From Lichenostomus cassidix (taxonomy: Eukaryota; Chordata; Aves; Passeriformes; Meliphagidae): 64,000 nucleotides of DNA. Below the pieces are notes generated by a model. That model ran no database searches, was not told the origin of the DNA, and was given only the letters and a program-made list of their open reading frames with translations. Shown piece after piece: positions 48,182 to 60,466 of this stretch. How positions within the stretch are numbered: position 1 is the stretch's first letter; each line of letters opens with the position of its first letter. The stretch is from the NCBI GenBank assembly GCA_008360975.2, contig CM039183.1, positions 37,687,850-37,751,849 on the forward strand. Reading direction: 5' to 3'. The position numbers and the translations under genes are program-made.

Positions 48182-51100
48182 AATTACACTTCTGCTTTTG
48201 GAGTCTAAATGGGCATTGACCTCAGGAATTGACAATGATTTAAGCATTTACTCCTGTCCCTACCCCATTTTAAGACTGATCTTTATGAAAGGAGTCCACA
48301 GGACCCTTCTGTGACAACCCACATGAACACAGCAAGAATCCAGCCCAAATTCTTTCACATGTACCATGATAGAGCTGAAAGCTCTAGTCTGCAGAGGGAA
48401 AACAGCAGGAAGATGAGTGAGAGAGGTTCACCATTGAACTGGGATAATTCAAAACTGATTGCTGTGCAGGCCAGGCTTTAAACAAATGAAAAAAATGAGC
48501 CCTTAAATAAAACCCATCCATCAAAAAGTGTTTACTGAATCTGAGACAGTCACACAAACAGTCACAGCACCCAGTCTCATCAGTACCACAGGGAAGGCTT
48601 ATGTCATCACCAGCCCCAGGCTTCAGGACTAAATTTAAGAGAATTTCTAAACTCAAATCCTTAAACAAAATCAGAATTCCTTAACAAGTCAAAATCTAAG
48701 ACAGTTTTTAAATACCTGCTATGTAGCTGTCTCCATCCCAGTTTCCTACTCACACTTTTGTCCCAGAAACATAACCTGTATGTAGCCCAAAGTCTTTAAA
48801 GCCAGATTTGTCAGCTAGGAAGCATTGCTCCCCACTACAAATAGAAGTAAAGTGTGTCTGCACAATGCATCTTAAACAGAGAAAAACAAGGTGACCAGAC
48901 TTGTTCTGAGAAACTGCTGGCAAGTTGAAATATTTAGTTTGTTTATTAGGAATGGCAAAAGCAAAAGTTTGCCAGCATCCATACAGTATGTGGGGCTTCA
49001 ATAGATCTTATTATTTTACCATAGTTCTTAAGCCAAAGCTTAAACTGCAAGGCACAGTGTGATATCTCAGGTGGCTTTTCAGCAATATCACACTAGACCT
49101 CCTACTCCCTGGTGCCTTCATTCTCCTCCCATAAACCTTTTTAATGTATTGGCTGATTTCATCCAAACTTCAGAGAACAGTCTCATAAATGACAAAGCTC
49201 CATATTTGATAAAAGAGGTGGCTATTTAGGGAAAGGAGTGGGGTCCACCCCACAATTTTTCATTCTGTCAGACACCTTCTAGAGAATGCGTGAGTTTGTG
49301 TATTGTAGCCAAAGCACAGCAAGAGATGAATTGTAACTGAAAACAGGAGAATTTAAAAATCATATGTAAAGGTAGAAGAAAACCTAACCTAATTTTTTAA
49401 ACCTGACAATAATGAAAACCAATAGGAACTACCTGTGATCAGAGGAATACCTGATTGGGAATACAGTGCACCCCCAGGCCCTTCAGGCAGGATTTTACAT
49501 CAGCTCTGTTCCTGTGGATTCCACTAGTTAATAGTGCTGGGAGCAGAGCTGATGACCACAGTCTCCTGTCTAAAAGCCTTTTCTGCACAGGGGTATAGTT
49601 GGTTTGGTTGTGTCTACGTGTTTGTGGTTTTGGTGATTGGCAGAGATGACCTTAGCAGCAGAGATGACCTTTGTCAAACAGAGAGGATCACAGAGCACCC
49701 TCTGATCCTATTAGTGCAGTGACAGTGATGTGCAGAGCAATTTCCAGGTGAGAGTCCTCTAAACAGCCAGTGCTAAATGAGATGAGGTACCACACAGCTG
49801 TATGTGACTACAGGATAGAAAAGTTCCAGCAGGTTTTTTAAGCTTTCCCTACTCTGCAAACACACCATTTTCAACAAGCTGGGGATAGGCCACATGCTAA
49901 AAACCATTGAAAACGTTATTTCTCAGCATTTTAAAGCATCACTGTTTTGCTTTTTGTAACTTATTTTTCATTGTTTCTTTAGGAAATATGTTTTTGTGTA
50001 TTCTCAGCCTGTTGCTGCTACAAATGTTGAGATTCTATTATTTCCAAAAATCCTAATAGCTATTTGGAGTCTATATAACCTGCAAAAGAAGTATACAGGT
50101 AGTTTATTATCAAGTTAAATGCAAATATGCTCAGAGTAAAAAAAGTGGGTTTTTTTCCAAAATATCACTCTCTAGGGGAATTTTCACAAGCATTTCCCTC
50201 TCATAATTTTTTGGCATGAAGAAATGAGAGCATGTTACATTTTTCTCCTAGGTTACTTGTGTTTTAAACAGATAGTGATTGCGATGTGGGTATAGTGCTG
50301 AAGAACCACACAGACTGTGGGAAAACCATGCATTTTAAAAATAGTTGCTTTTATGTAGATGCACAGCAAAAGGCATGTGAAAAATTTGGACTAACCCTGT
50401 AGGGTACTGTGGAGAATTACACTGTTCGTACTTGGTTTCTAATGATTCCTACGCTTATTACAGAACATGACATATTCTATTCTTTTTTCAAGGTGAAAGT
50501 AGCACTAGTGAAACTGATGTTTCCAACCAGTTTATCTTCAGGAAAACTTCATGAGACAAGCACTAGAAAGGAAAAGAGTTATGTCTGTTCCACTCCATTC
50601 CCTCTCTCTGCTGAAGTTCCCAGTATTCCCCTCAATTCAGGACAAAAATGGCAGTAATGCTACCTATGGAAAGAAAGAAAATGGGTTACAGCCATCAGCC
50701 TACCCTGTAAAGTTCATAGAAAAGACAATTCCAGGCTGTGTCAATCACATTACCCTTGACTGCAGCAGCATAAACATTAAATCATAGCATTCTCAGTCAC
50801 AGGATTTAGTTGCTACTAAAACACAGAAAAAGAATTAGTGATAAGTCACTGACACAAAGCCTTCCCACATCTGCAAAAGGAATAATGTTCCACTCCAGTT
50901 TTCCCATGGTATGTTTTATATTGACTGACTTGACTGAAAATGATGACACAAATCCTCTCTTGGTACACGTTCCAGTTGAAAGAATGTAAAAAAAATCTTT
51001 CCTGTTTACCATGTGAATGTCTGCTACAGCATTTCCCATAGTATCAGTATTCCTGTGGCGGGGAAATAGCTGTGTCAGAAGTGTTTTTTTAGATTGAGGT

Positions 51101-54100
51101 TAAATATCAAGCAAAATAGAAGCTCAAGAAAATCCTGAAAACTCTGTTTTACTGCAACTAAAAGCTAGCAGAAAAAGGAGTAAAATACACAAATGGCTTC
51201 ATCTATGACACAGGTTATGCGGGATCAACTAAATCCAGGAAATTGGTAAAAGGTCTTGTAAATGAAAAATTATCTTGATCTCACTCTGTAGTCCTTCCTT
51301 GTCACTTCCTAAACAGGTTCATAATATATCTTCAGCTTCAAAAGAATGCACCAGAATTCCCAAATACATTAATTTAATCTATGCCGACGTAGAGACATCA
51401 TCTGAAGCATTTCAGAAAGGTCTTCTGCATGATAAGCATTATCTATAAGCATTATCTATCTACGCTTCTATGAGGCAGATAGTGATTCTGCATGAGGGCC
51501 TTACACAATTCACAGAAAAACTTACCATGCAGGAAGACTGGGGAGATAAGACTTCAGATCAGCCTCCTTACTTTAGGCTAGCCAGAGGCTTTCCTATATG
51601 CACACCCCATCTTTCATTTCCCATCAGCCCTCACCTTACTCTCACACGGCACAGTATTCACTTAATTCCAAGGCTTTCAGGTATATCATACTACATGCAA
51701 ATTATTACTTTCAGGGCAGAAAGAAACTAAGGTCTGCTTTGCAAATACCAGCCCATTAACTCAGTTTTCAGTAGATACCCTATTCTCTGTACTTTACACA
51801 AACCTTGGAAACACAGCCCTGCAGAATAGCTTTACACTTTTAATTCTCAATCACTGGGAATAAATTCAGATCACAGAAATGGAAAGGGTAGAAGAGGCTG
51901 TAGAGATGGCAGTCTGTTGTACTCATACAGTCCTCAAAGGGGAAAGAAAAAAAAGAAATTGCTCTACCATAAAATTCAGAGCACAAAAAGAGCAGAAAGT
52001 AAAAAGGGAGAAAATTAGGAACTTGCCAAGTTTAACAGCAAATTCTATTTAACAATTTCAATTAATTGATTTAGATGCTTTCATATAGAAACTTCACAGA
52101 TATCTCACAGGATGTTAGCTCTTTTGTGTGAAGCTTTCTTTTAAGCCTGCAGTACAGTACCTCTTGTTTTCCTGAGACAGATAGACTTGGGGTCTTGGGA
52201 TTTACATGCCTTGTGGTAAAGGACAGGAAATCTTTAACTGATGCTTCACCAGCTAGAATGGCAACCATTTCTAAACACTAGGTCAGCTCTCTCTGGCATG
52301 TTGGCATTGCAAAGGTTAAGACAAACTCAATGAAAACTGCTGTCCTTGTACATTCAGGAAGCAAAACTGTATTAGCAAACAACCTGGATTAGCTCTAAGT
52401 CTCAGGTCATGTGTGAATTTGTTAGGCTCTCCTGATGGACCAGACACTTAATAGACTAATGCTTCTGGTATATCCCCAGTAAAAGATAGTTATCACTGTT
52501 GGCACTGCTCTGCTGGAGACAGGAGGAAGGATTTCAGAGAACATTTTTCTGTACTATGCATGAAAGAGTCATGAAAGACAGCTTCCAGAAGGAATATATG
52601 CCATATTTTTGTGTATTATTTTATGCACATTCCAACAAAAAAACAACATGAGAAACCGGTACATATTCCTTGGAAACTAGTTTTACCATGCTTGTTCTAG
52701 AGTACCTAGAACCTTTACTAGTGCTGTGACTTTGAAAACTTTGAAAGAAAGGTAGTGTATATTGGAGTGCAGCTCTGTATGAGACTATAGCATGTTCTAA
52801 TATTTGTCATAACTAACCATGAAAAACACTGGGAACTGTACAGAAGATAGACCCAGGTACACCTGGGCAGATACCATGTCCAAAACAGGAAGTTGTCTGA
52901 TGACTGGAGCTGATTGGGATAGTTTAAAGGATCCAAAGCATTACTTATACCACTCCCAGCAGCCCTGGAACAGGTCGTGCAAAATGGTTGCAAAACAGAA
53001 ACTACACCAATGTGGTACCCAAAACAATTTGCCATTGGCACTCACATAGAAATCAGTAAAAATTTAAAACAAAATCTGCCACAGTGTTTAGTTATAGGAG
53101 TTGATTTTTTTTTAAGATTATATGTCACTTCAGCAGCTCAAAAGTTAAAGGAGCAACAATATACGCAAGCTTGAAAGCTTTAAGTATTATTTCCTAATCT
53201 TCCCCTCACATCCAGAGAAAATGAAAAAAGAGCAACTCATCAGCAGCATACCAGGGGGCATCACAGCCCTGTGATATTTGTCCTCACCTGACAGGAAAGC
53301 GAACACCTTTCTCTATATATATTTTGAATTCTAGACTGCTTGTAACCAGGAGTATTTCCTAATATGCATAACACACAAAAAAGAAAATGTTTAGAGGCTT
53401 AAATAAATTGAAGAAAACCCCAAACCACCCAGCGTCTGGCAACTTACACAAGGTTACAACGAAAATTGGTCACAGAACAACTTCGTTCCTTCAAGCCCAT
53501 AAGAGCATTGTAACAGATGTCCATTGTCTTTCCAAATGTACTGTAAATATTCTTCTCTCCCAGCGTCAGCACATTTTCATGTTAAGAAGAAAAGCACATG
53601 TTGCTGGCCTTTTCCCCTCACTACTCATATGAGAAACTCCATTTTTTTCAGCAAGGAGGCTTTTTTTTTGTCTCAAGATGTAAAATGCTCCCGTTATTGA
53701 ATATGCTTTTCTTTTCACAAGACAGCACCAGAAAACAACTTGGACTTCACTAGCTGGAAATTATTATTAGTCATCATACCACTTTTGTTCTTTATGATGA
53801 ACTTGTTTATCAAAACTACCCTTATTCATCACTGTACCGCATTCAGTACTGCTACTTACATTGATGGCGAAACTTTCAGAGGCTTCTGATAGATACTGAC
53901 TTTCTTAGATGCTTCCAAAACGTTTTTGGTCTTTTTTTTTTCTTCTTTATTTTATTTGCATTTGTTTGGTTTTTTATTTTTTTTTTAATTGAACAACCCC
54001 TATTTCTGTCATTTCCAATGTGCTTATTATGTAGAAAAATACAGATAAAGGAACAGAAGGAATGCTACAAACATAATCTCACCCGTACTCACAGGGTTTA

Positions 54101-56004
54101 AAATGCTGTAAAAACGAAAAACTATTAATGCCAGATGCATGTTAACAGATGATACAGTGAAAATTATTTAGTCCTGCCAGCAATGTTGCAAAAAAAAAAA
54201 GAAAAAAAAAGAAAGAAAAACTTTACCTGCTATAATTAATTCTTTTCACATTTCTTGAGTCTCAAATCTGTCCTTTCTTTTAGACTTTTAAACAGCAGGT
54301 ATAATGCACACAACAAGCTACCTTCTGATGCATTTCTCTGTAACTCATTCTTGACCCAGAGACAAAGATCTTCATCTTTGTAAGCAGTTTCCAATGGTAC
54401 AGGTAGCTCTTCCAGAGCACTACTGAAACACACTGCAAAAAACAGAACACTTTTCTCCCTAACCAGAGGAAAATGGACAACAAACTGAGGAAAGCGAATT
54501 TCTCCTTAGCAATTGTTTTCAGCAAAATAAGTACAACAAAATAATTTCCAACATTTGTTGTGCAGATGAAAGCCATTGATATTTCTGTCCCAGAACACTT
54601 TGATACTTTCAAATAAGACAAATTCAAAGTTCCTCAAAACCAACAGCAGTACTCATTTCCTCATAAACATCAATGATCTTAAGTTAAGGTGCTTTTATAT
54701 CTTCTGTTATCTGCAAGGGAATATACCCAGGGTTAATTTTTGTAAGTTTCTCATTATGTTCTTCAATGTCAAAGGGCTAAAAATATTAAGGAAAGCACAC
54801 AAAATGGACAGTGACCATCAATGGCAAAGCACCATGCTGTGCAACAAGAGCTAAGTCTGCACAACAAGCAGAAAAATATGAAAAGGCATGTGATTGACTG
54901 CCACCAATTTTAAAATCTTGTCCAGAAAGTCATTAACTGACCTCAGTCTATAGATCCTCACCAACAATACAGAAAGAGGTGGAAATTACTAAATTAATCA
55001 TATTTACAGAAACATTCCTCTTCTATTGCCTTTCCCTCAAAATAATTCAGAAAGTTTTAAATTTAATGAACAAACACTAAAAAATGTCAGTGCAGTTTCT
55101 CTCACCACAAAAATTGGCCCTTGCAGCAAAAAGAGCTTTCTGGAAGGGCTGGTTACAAGAGTATATATTAGGCGAAGAAATATACAGGATTATTTTTCCC
55201 TCCCTTTTTTTTTCTCAGCTATTTTAAAATTTAATTTTTAATGTGTTGTTCAGAATTTTGCTTTATGGTTCTCTGGACCTACCTTGTATTTTCAGGGTAT
55301 TGGCAGCTGTTAAAGCCCTATATTGCTTTGGACTACACCTTACAAATTTGTATACAGGATTATTTATTTCCAATTCAGCATCTGAGTATCTCCATAATTC
55401 CCAAAGGTAGCAAATGATTCTACATCAGCTGCACTGTCATCAGACAGTGGCAAAGCAAGGATCTGTGTGGAAGTTATCCATCAACAGCAAGGTAAGCTCT
55501 CTGGCAGCAGGAGGGCAAACAGAAAAGGAGATCCCTTTCCAGTTTGTGACAATGGGAACCTGCAATAGGTGATACAACTTATCAAAGAAAAACTCTTATG
55601 TTGGGAAAACATACCATAAGTAGTTAACCGCAAATACAGGGAACAACAAGCACTACCTCTTCAAAAGATTCCATTATGTTTTGAATAACTTTGTGCTGTG
55701 GTTTACTTGTGGTATAAAATCATATTTATGCACACACATTCCCATCCCTCACTTGCACTCCCAATAATAGCAAAAATAAACATGAAAAATAATATTAAAA
55801 AACTCTGTATTCAGTAATATTCACACCAAATTATATGTATAGATATATCCATTAAAATTATGAACATTTCTAAATATATTTTATGTATCATACATATATT
55901 TATATGTATAATTACATATCCACAGAAGTAGTCGTGCTGTGCTAAAGCCAGCAGTAAAAGCAAAAAACAGGTTTCACCATAGAACACCCATATATGCATA
56001 TGTA
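48182..56004. other. Intergenic downstream of PDE10A
   Basis: Long AT-rich stretch with no recognisable gene or CR1 copy. Poly-T (53930-53987) and poly-A (54189-54215) runs occur. Open frames of 60-115 codons are scattered on both strands without splice context. Confidence 0.4.
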
Positions 56005-56024
56005 CTGGCTGTTTGGTTTGTGAA

Positions 56025-56034
56025 TTTATTTACA
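56025..56034 (-). promoter_or_regulatory. PDE10A: Distal poly(A) signal overlapping a Pumilio-type site
   Basis: The minus strand reads TGTAAATAAA. TGTAAATA (56027-56034) matches the Pumilio recognition element UGUAnAUA and shares bases with the poly(A) signal AATAAA (56025-56030). Confidence 0.5.
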
Positions 56035-58362
56035 ACTGAACTATATCATAATAAATGCTTACTGTTCTATTGTACAAACGTAATAGTAAAGGTTTAGGTT
56101 TGTTTTTTAAATACAAAGACTGCAAATGAATACATGAAAAAAATTACACACCATGTACAGTATTTATAATTTATAAATGCAAAGTTAAGACCTCTTTAAA
56201 TTATTGCACTTGCATATTTTTTTACAAAGATAGTTTATATGTATCATATATATATATATATGTGTGTGTGTAAATATATATATATATAAAACAAAATTTT
56301 CAGCTCACTAAATGTAGTAAAGTTGAATGTTGTTACCTTGAAGTTCTTTCTTCTTCACATAACAGCCCAACCTGAATTTGGAATATTTATGAAACTACTC
56401 TACAAATCAGTTTGATCTACCCTAGAAAGCAGTCCGTTATTTTAGGGTTTTTTGACAGAGTATACACCCGTATTACAATCGAGCACAGTTTTTGGTCAGA
56501 AAGCAAACAAAAGTTATGATGTGCCTTTGCTAGATTGGGATATATAACCTAAAGTTTGAACATGAACTTCCTTGTAGTAGTGTGCAGAAAGCCTTTTCTG
56601 TGTTTAGAATGAATAAATTAATTGTTCCACTTCACAGAACTGGTCCTATATCACAGTGTTTGAGGCAAATGCATTATTTCAAGAGGGTCCTGATTGATTT
56701 GAGCATCTAACAATCTCTATTTTTAAACATGAATAGTGCTTTTTGCTACTCCTACAATTTTAACACTAAATGCTTTAAGTGCAGTCACAGCAAACTGATC
56801 ACACTGTTCTAAGTTTAAATGCAGGAAAGAAATCTGTGCCACATAAAAAGATGAATTCCACTCTGCATGTCCCCTCCAATTTAATATGCTTGATCATGTA
56901 CTCCAGCTAAAAACCCCCTTATTTCATTTCTCTAATGGTCACTTAGAGAAAAAAAAACAAACTACTGCCATGGGTTGAACCATTAAAGTAGAGTGTTACA
57001 CAACCATACAAAATTCATAGATTAATTGTAACAATGGGATTTGTCATGCTGTAATAAAATATGTAAAAACTCAGATGAGTCTCATGCAATGTCAAGTATT
57101 TTCTCACTTAGTGCATACCTTTCATGAACCATTTCATAATACATTAGTAATGCTCAGTTATAATTTCAAACAGTGCTTTTGCCTTTACTAGACTTAGGAG
57201 GAAAAAGCAGCTGGAATTATTAACAAGAAAAATGCAATTCAAAGAATATAAAATCTAACATTCCTACAAAAGGGAAGATCTGTTAGGCTTTGTATATATT
57301 CTTTTGGCCAAGATCAGTTTTAGTAGGATAAAAATGCAAGGAGGAATTACTTTCAACAATTTAACTTAATGACTCAGATATCTTACAAATCTAGATATCT
57401 TACTCAATTGAGTTCAACTCCAGAACTTCAAACAATTAAATCTCAACATGTCTTTGATCCATGAAATTCAAATGCAGCTCCAAAGGTCTACTTTTTGGTT
57501 GGTTTGACTTTGAAAATGCAGGTACAAGTCTTTTTCCTACAAAACATTTACACATAGGAATCTGTACTCTGGAAATGCTAAGACAGACTATATTTGCTTT
57601 AAAAATACAGCTTGTCATTGCTATTTTTTGTTGGTCTAGGTGCTAACAAATTTTGTCATGATCTTTCTCCTTTTCCACACCAGGAAATCAAATGAAACCA
57701 CAGCCACTGAAGACAATTAAAAAAAATTCTAATAGACATAACATTGTAGTAAACATATATTTTAAGTGGTTTGGATAGTTCTATATTAGAAACAGTAACT
57801 GATTCACTTGAGACATTAACAACTTATTGCCAATTTGACAAATTGGCCAGGAAAACATGCTCTCTATCAGTACTTACAAACTTCAAAACATAAAATTGTA
57901 TGTGATACTGCCAAATATTTTTAATGGTAAGAAACAGAATTAGTGAAGTTATCTTTACTGTCAGTGAGTAAAAGGTGAATGAAAAGCTTTGCATACACAC
58001 AGACATGGTGTGATAAGGAATACTTTTGCAATGCTTTTAATATCAGCATTTTTAAATGGCAAGGAGAAAAAAAAGGGGAAAATAACAGCAAATATATTTA
58101 AAGCAAATATACTTAACCCACAAAGGAAAACATTCTATCCAGTTGTTGAGATATCTGAATTTCAAAGATCATTTTTGTAGTCACCATAGGTATAGATAAT
58201 TTCCATGTAAATTAGGAACTGTGGATTCTGTCTCAAGTAGTCAGTGGATAAAAGGTTGCATCTGCATTATTTAGCTGAAACAGAATGGCTAAGGAGGCAA
58301 ATAGAGGACACAGCATGAGATATTATTCATTCTACTTTGATGTAATTGTTTTCTGCCATGTT

Positions 58363-58368
58363 TTTATT
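58363..58368 (-). promoter_or_regulatory. PDE10A: Possible proximal poly(A) signal of PDE10A
   Basis: AATAAA on the minus strand. Use of this site would give a 3' UTR of about 2 kb. No strong GU-rich element is evident directly after it. Confidence 0.25.
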
Positions 58369-60348
58369 TTCTTTTTTCTTTTTTTTTTTAAGGTTGGGTT
58401 TTTTTTTCAATTCCAAACCAGTTTGCTGTGATTAACAATGAATTTCTGCACTTAGAATTGGTAAGGCAAACTGAAAAAAAATATGGGGCTGTTGCTAGGT
58501 AACATGCATCATACAAATAAGATAACTTCATATTGAATTTTCAGCCCGTGGGATCTCTATGTACAGCAAAGGCTTAGGTGCATTAACACATTATGCGACT
58601 ACGGATCACGCACTGTACACATATACAGATACTAGCATGTGCTCGACCATAACAGAAGGCAAAACTCGAGAGGCCAAGTTGTTCACAACAAACCCAAAAG
58701 CTGGCATGCCTATTAGAGCAATACGGCCCGAAAGACATGAGATGGAAAAAGAGAACCTGCGTTCTGTCTTTAGGTCACTACCATTACTTGTTGCAGTTAC
58801 ACCATGGCCATGTTATCATGGAACTTCTACAAGAGTGCATTATCTGTGAAAAAGCACATAATGCAGCATAGGCTGTAATGTGAAAGGTATACAAAGACTG
58901 TGTTTTCACCTACTGTGTGGATCACTATGAAGATTTTTTTCTCACTATTTTTAAGAGAAAGACAAAGGCAAATTAAGTGTTGTTGAAATATACTCTGTAC
59001 AATTGCACTAAATTTAAAAGAGTGGCATTACACGTAAGTCTGTGCACAAGTTTGTAAGGCTGAGGCCTAAGTCAGCACAGAACTGTAAACACACCATTTT
59101 AGAGTACTTTTCTTCAGTCAGCTATTCTTTCACTAAGAAAGGCATTTCTAAACCTGGAAATTTCACTAACTAGGGTAAAAAACAAACAGATGGAGAAGTT
59201 TCCTGATTTCACGCATCTTGTGATGGGGGGAAAAAAGCAGTAGAAGACATGCAGTGTTACTGTGCAACACAAAATCTAGTCAATACAAACACATTTTTGA
59301 TTTGATTGATGGTACCACAATCTCTCTTATCAGACCTGACTTTTCTGACAAGGCTTTTGTTCCCAGCAGATAGCATACTTCAGGTATGTCTCTAATACCT
59401 TTTAAAATACAGCTCAGTAGGTAGAAATAAAAATGGTGACTTTACTTAATTGTGAGCTAGGCAAGGAAATCTTTGCTGTCACATTTAAATTTTAATCCAA
59501 TATTTCTGTCACTATGGATACAAAGACTCCAACCTGAAACTCCCTCTCATATTGGAGATAATTATCCAGTACTTCCAGTGTTTTAAGGGAGGAGTTGTCT
59601 AGGTTTAAAAAACATCCTAAAGAACACCATCACTAGTTCTATCAACATTTCCCTTGTGAGTGACAGACAATTTGCATCATGATGCTTAATGGAGTACTTT
59701 AAAACTTTAACCTGAATGTTGGTTTTCCTTTAGTTTGCAGCAAGAGAATTCACTATAACCTAAGCATAAAACAAAATCTCCAAGGATTCTGCTGGAGTTC
59801 AAACTGATTACAAGTAGATCACACATAAACATTCACAATAGCAATGGGTATATTGTTCTATTTATAGCCAAGAACTCCCAAGTGACACTGGTGTTAAAGC
59901 CAGCCACAGTACGGTATAATAAAAGTACCATTGAAACCCTTACTAGAAAGATACAATTTAGAAGTACCCCATAAGATTCCCCCCCACCCCCCATCAGTTT
60001 TAAATTAAGGCCTCAGCAATGTAGCCCATGAGATAAGGCCAGTCATTTATATTCACAAGTTGTAAGTTCTCTTTTGATAGCTGACTCCAAAACATCTGGG
60101 TTGTCATTTTCCCCTCTGCTTACATTGTGTCACTGGTGTAGGTCAGGAGATTGGCTGCCAGAATCACTCATCTGAGGTAACTCCATGGGTGTTACCTTCC
60201 TAGGCAGGTCTACTTCTTAGTTAGCATTTTGTAGCTTTCCGTTTTCCTTTTTTTTTTTCCTCTCTAAATAAAAATGAAACAAAACAAAAAACCAATCCCC
60301 AAAACAAGAAGGGGTGCTTTTCGGGTTAAAGCAATCTGTTGCTGCTGC

Positions 60349-60466
60349 TCAGTCATCAGTCTTCACAGGAAGAGAATCTGAGGTCCCAGGAGCAAGGGAT
60401 TGAGAAGAAATCCATATAGAGGCTTCCTCGCCTCTTGTTACTTTCTCCCATTGGCTGAGATTGTCC
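60349..60466 (-). CDS. PDE10A: PDE10A last coding exon (C-terminus of phosphodiesterase 10A)
   Basis: Phosphodiesterase 10A hydrolyses cAMP and cGMP and is best known from striatal neurons. This exon encodes only the extreme C-terminus, after the HD-type catalytic domain. The minus-strand reading is [20 protein letters not shown], then [18 protein letters not shown] and stop. The first half matches mammalian PDE10A ([14 protein letters not shown], then a WISS motif), from my memory of the human protein. The acceptor is TTTTTTGCATCTCCAG before the exon. The first base G completes an Arg codon split AG/G, so the intron is phase 2, which fits the Arg that precedes DNLSQ in the family. The exon is 38 codons plus stop. 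The tail after WISS differs from mammals and is a few residues longer. Earlier exons lie to the right, beyond the window. Confidence 0.93.

Larger units (their letters stand above)
56005..60348 (-). other. PDE10A: PDE10A 3' untranslated region (inferred extent)
   Basis: Directly follows the PDE10A stop codon on the minus strand. The left limit is inferred from the best poly(A) site: AATAAA on the minus strand at 56025-56030, with a CA about 10 bases on, a GU-rich stretch (GGGTGTTCTATGGTG, about 55975-55991) and then U-rich DNA. An earlier signal at 58363-58368 could give a shorter form. The stretch carries no CR1 or LTR over more than 4 kb, unlike the DNA further left, which suits transcribed conserved DNA. 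It contains a (TA)n(TG)n run (56245-56288), a poly-T run (about 58370-58393) and a CpG-rich patch (58545-58745). Expected roles are control of mRNA stability and translation; none is proven here. Confidence 0.55.

Noticed and set aside
1..56004. CRISPR arrays, bacterial operons, tRNA or rRNA genes
   Set aside because: None was seen. The tandem repeats present lack unique spacers, and the sequence is vertebrate.
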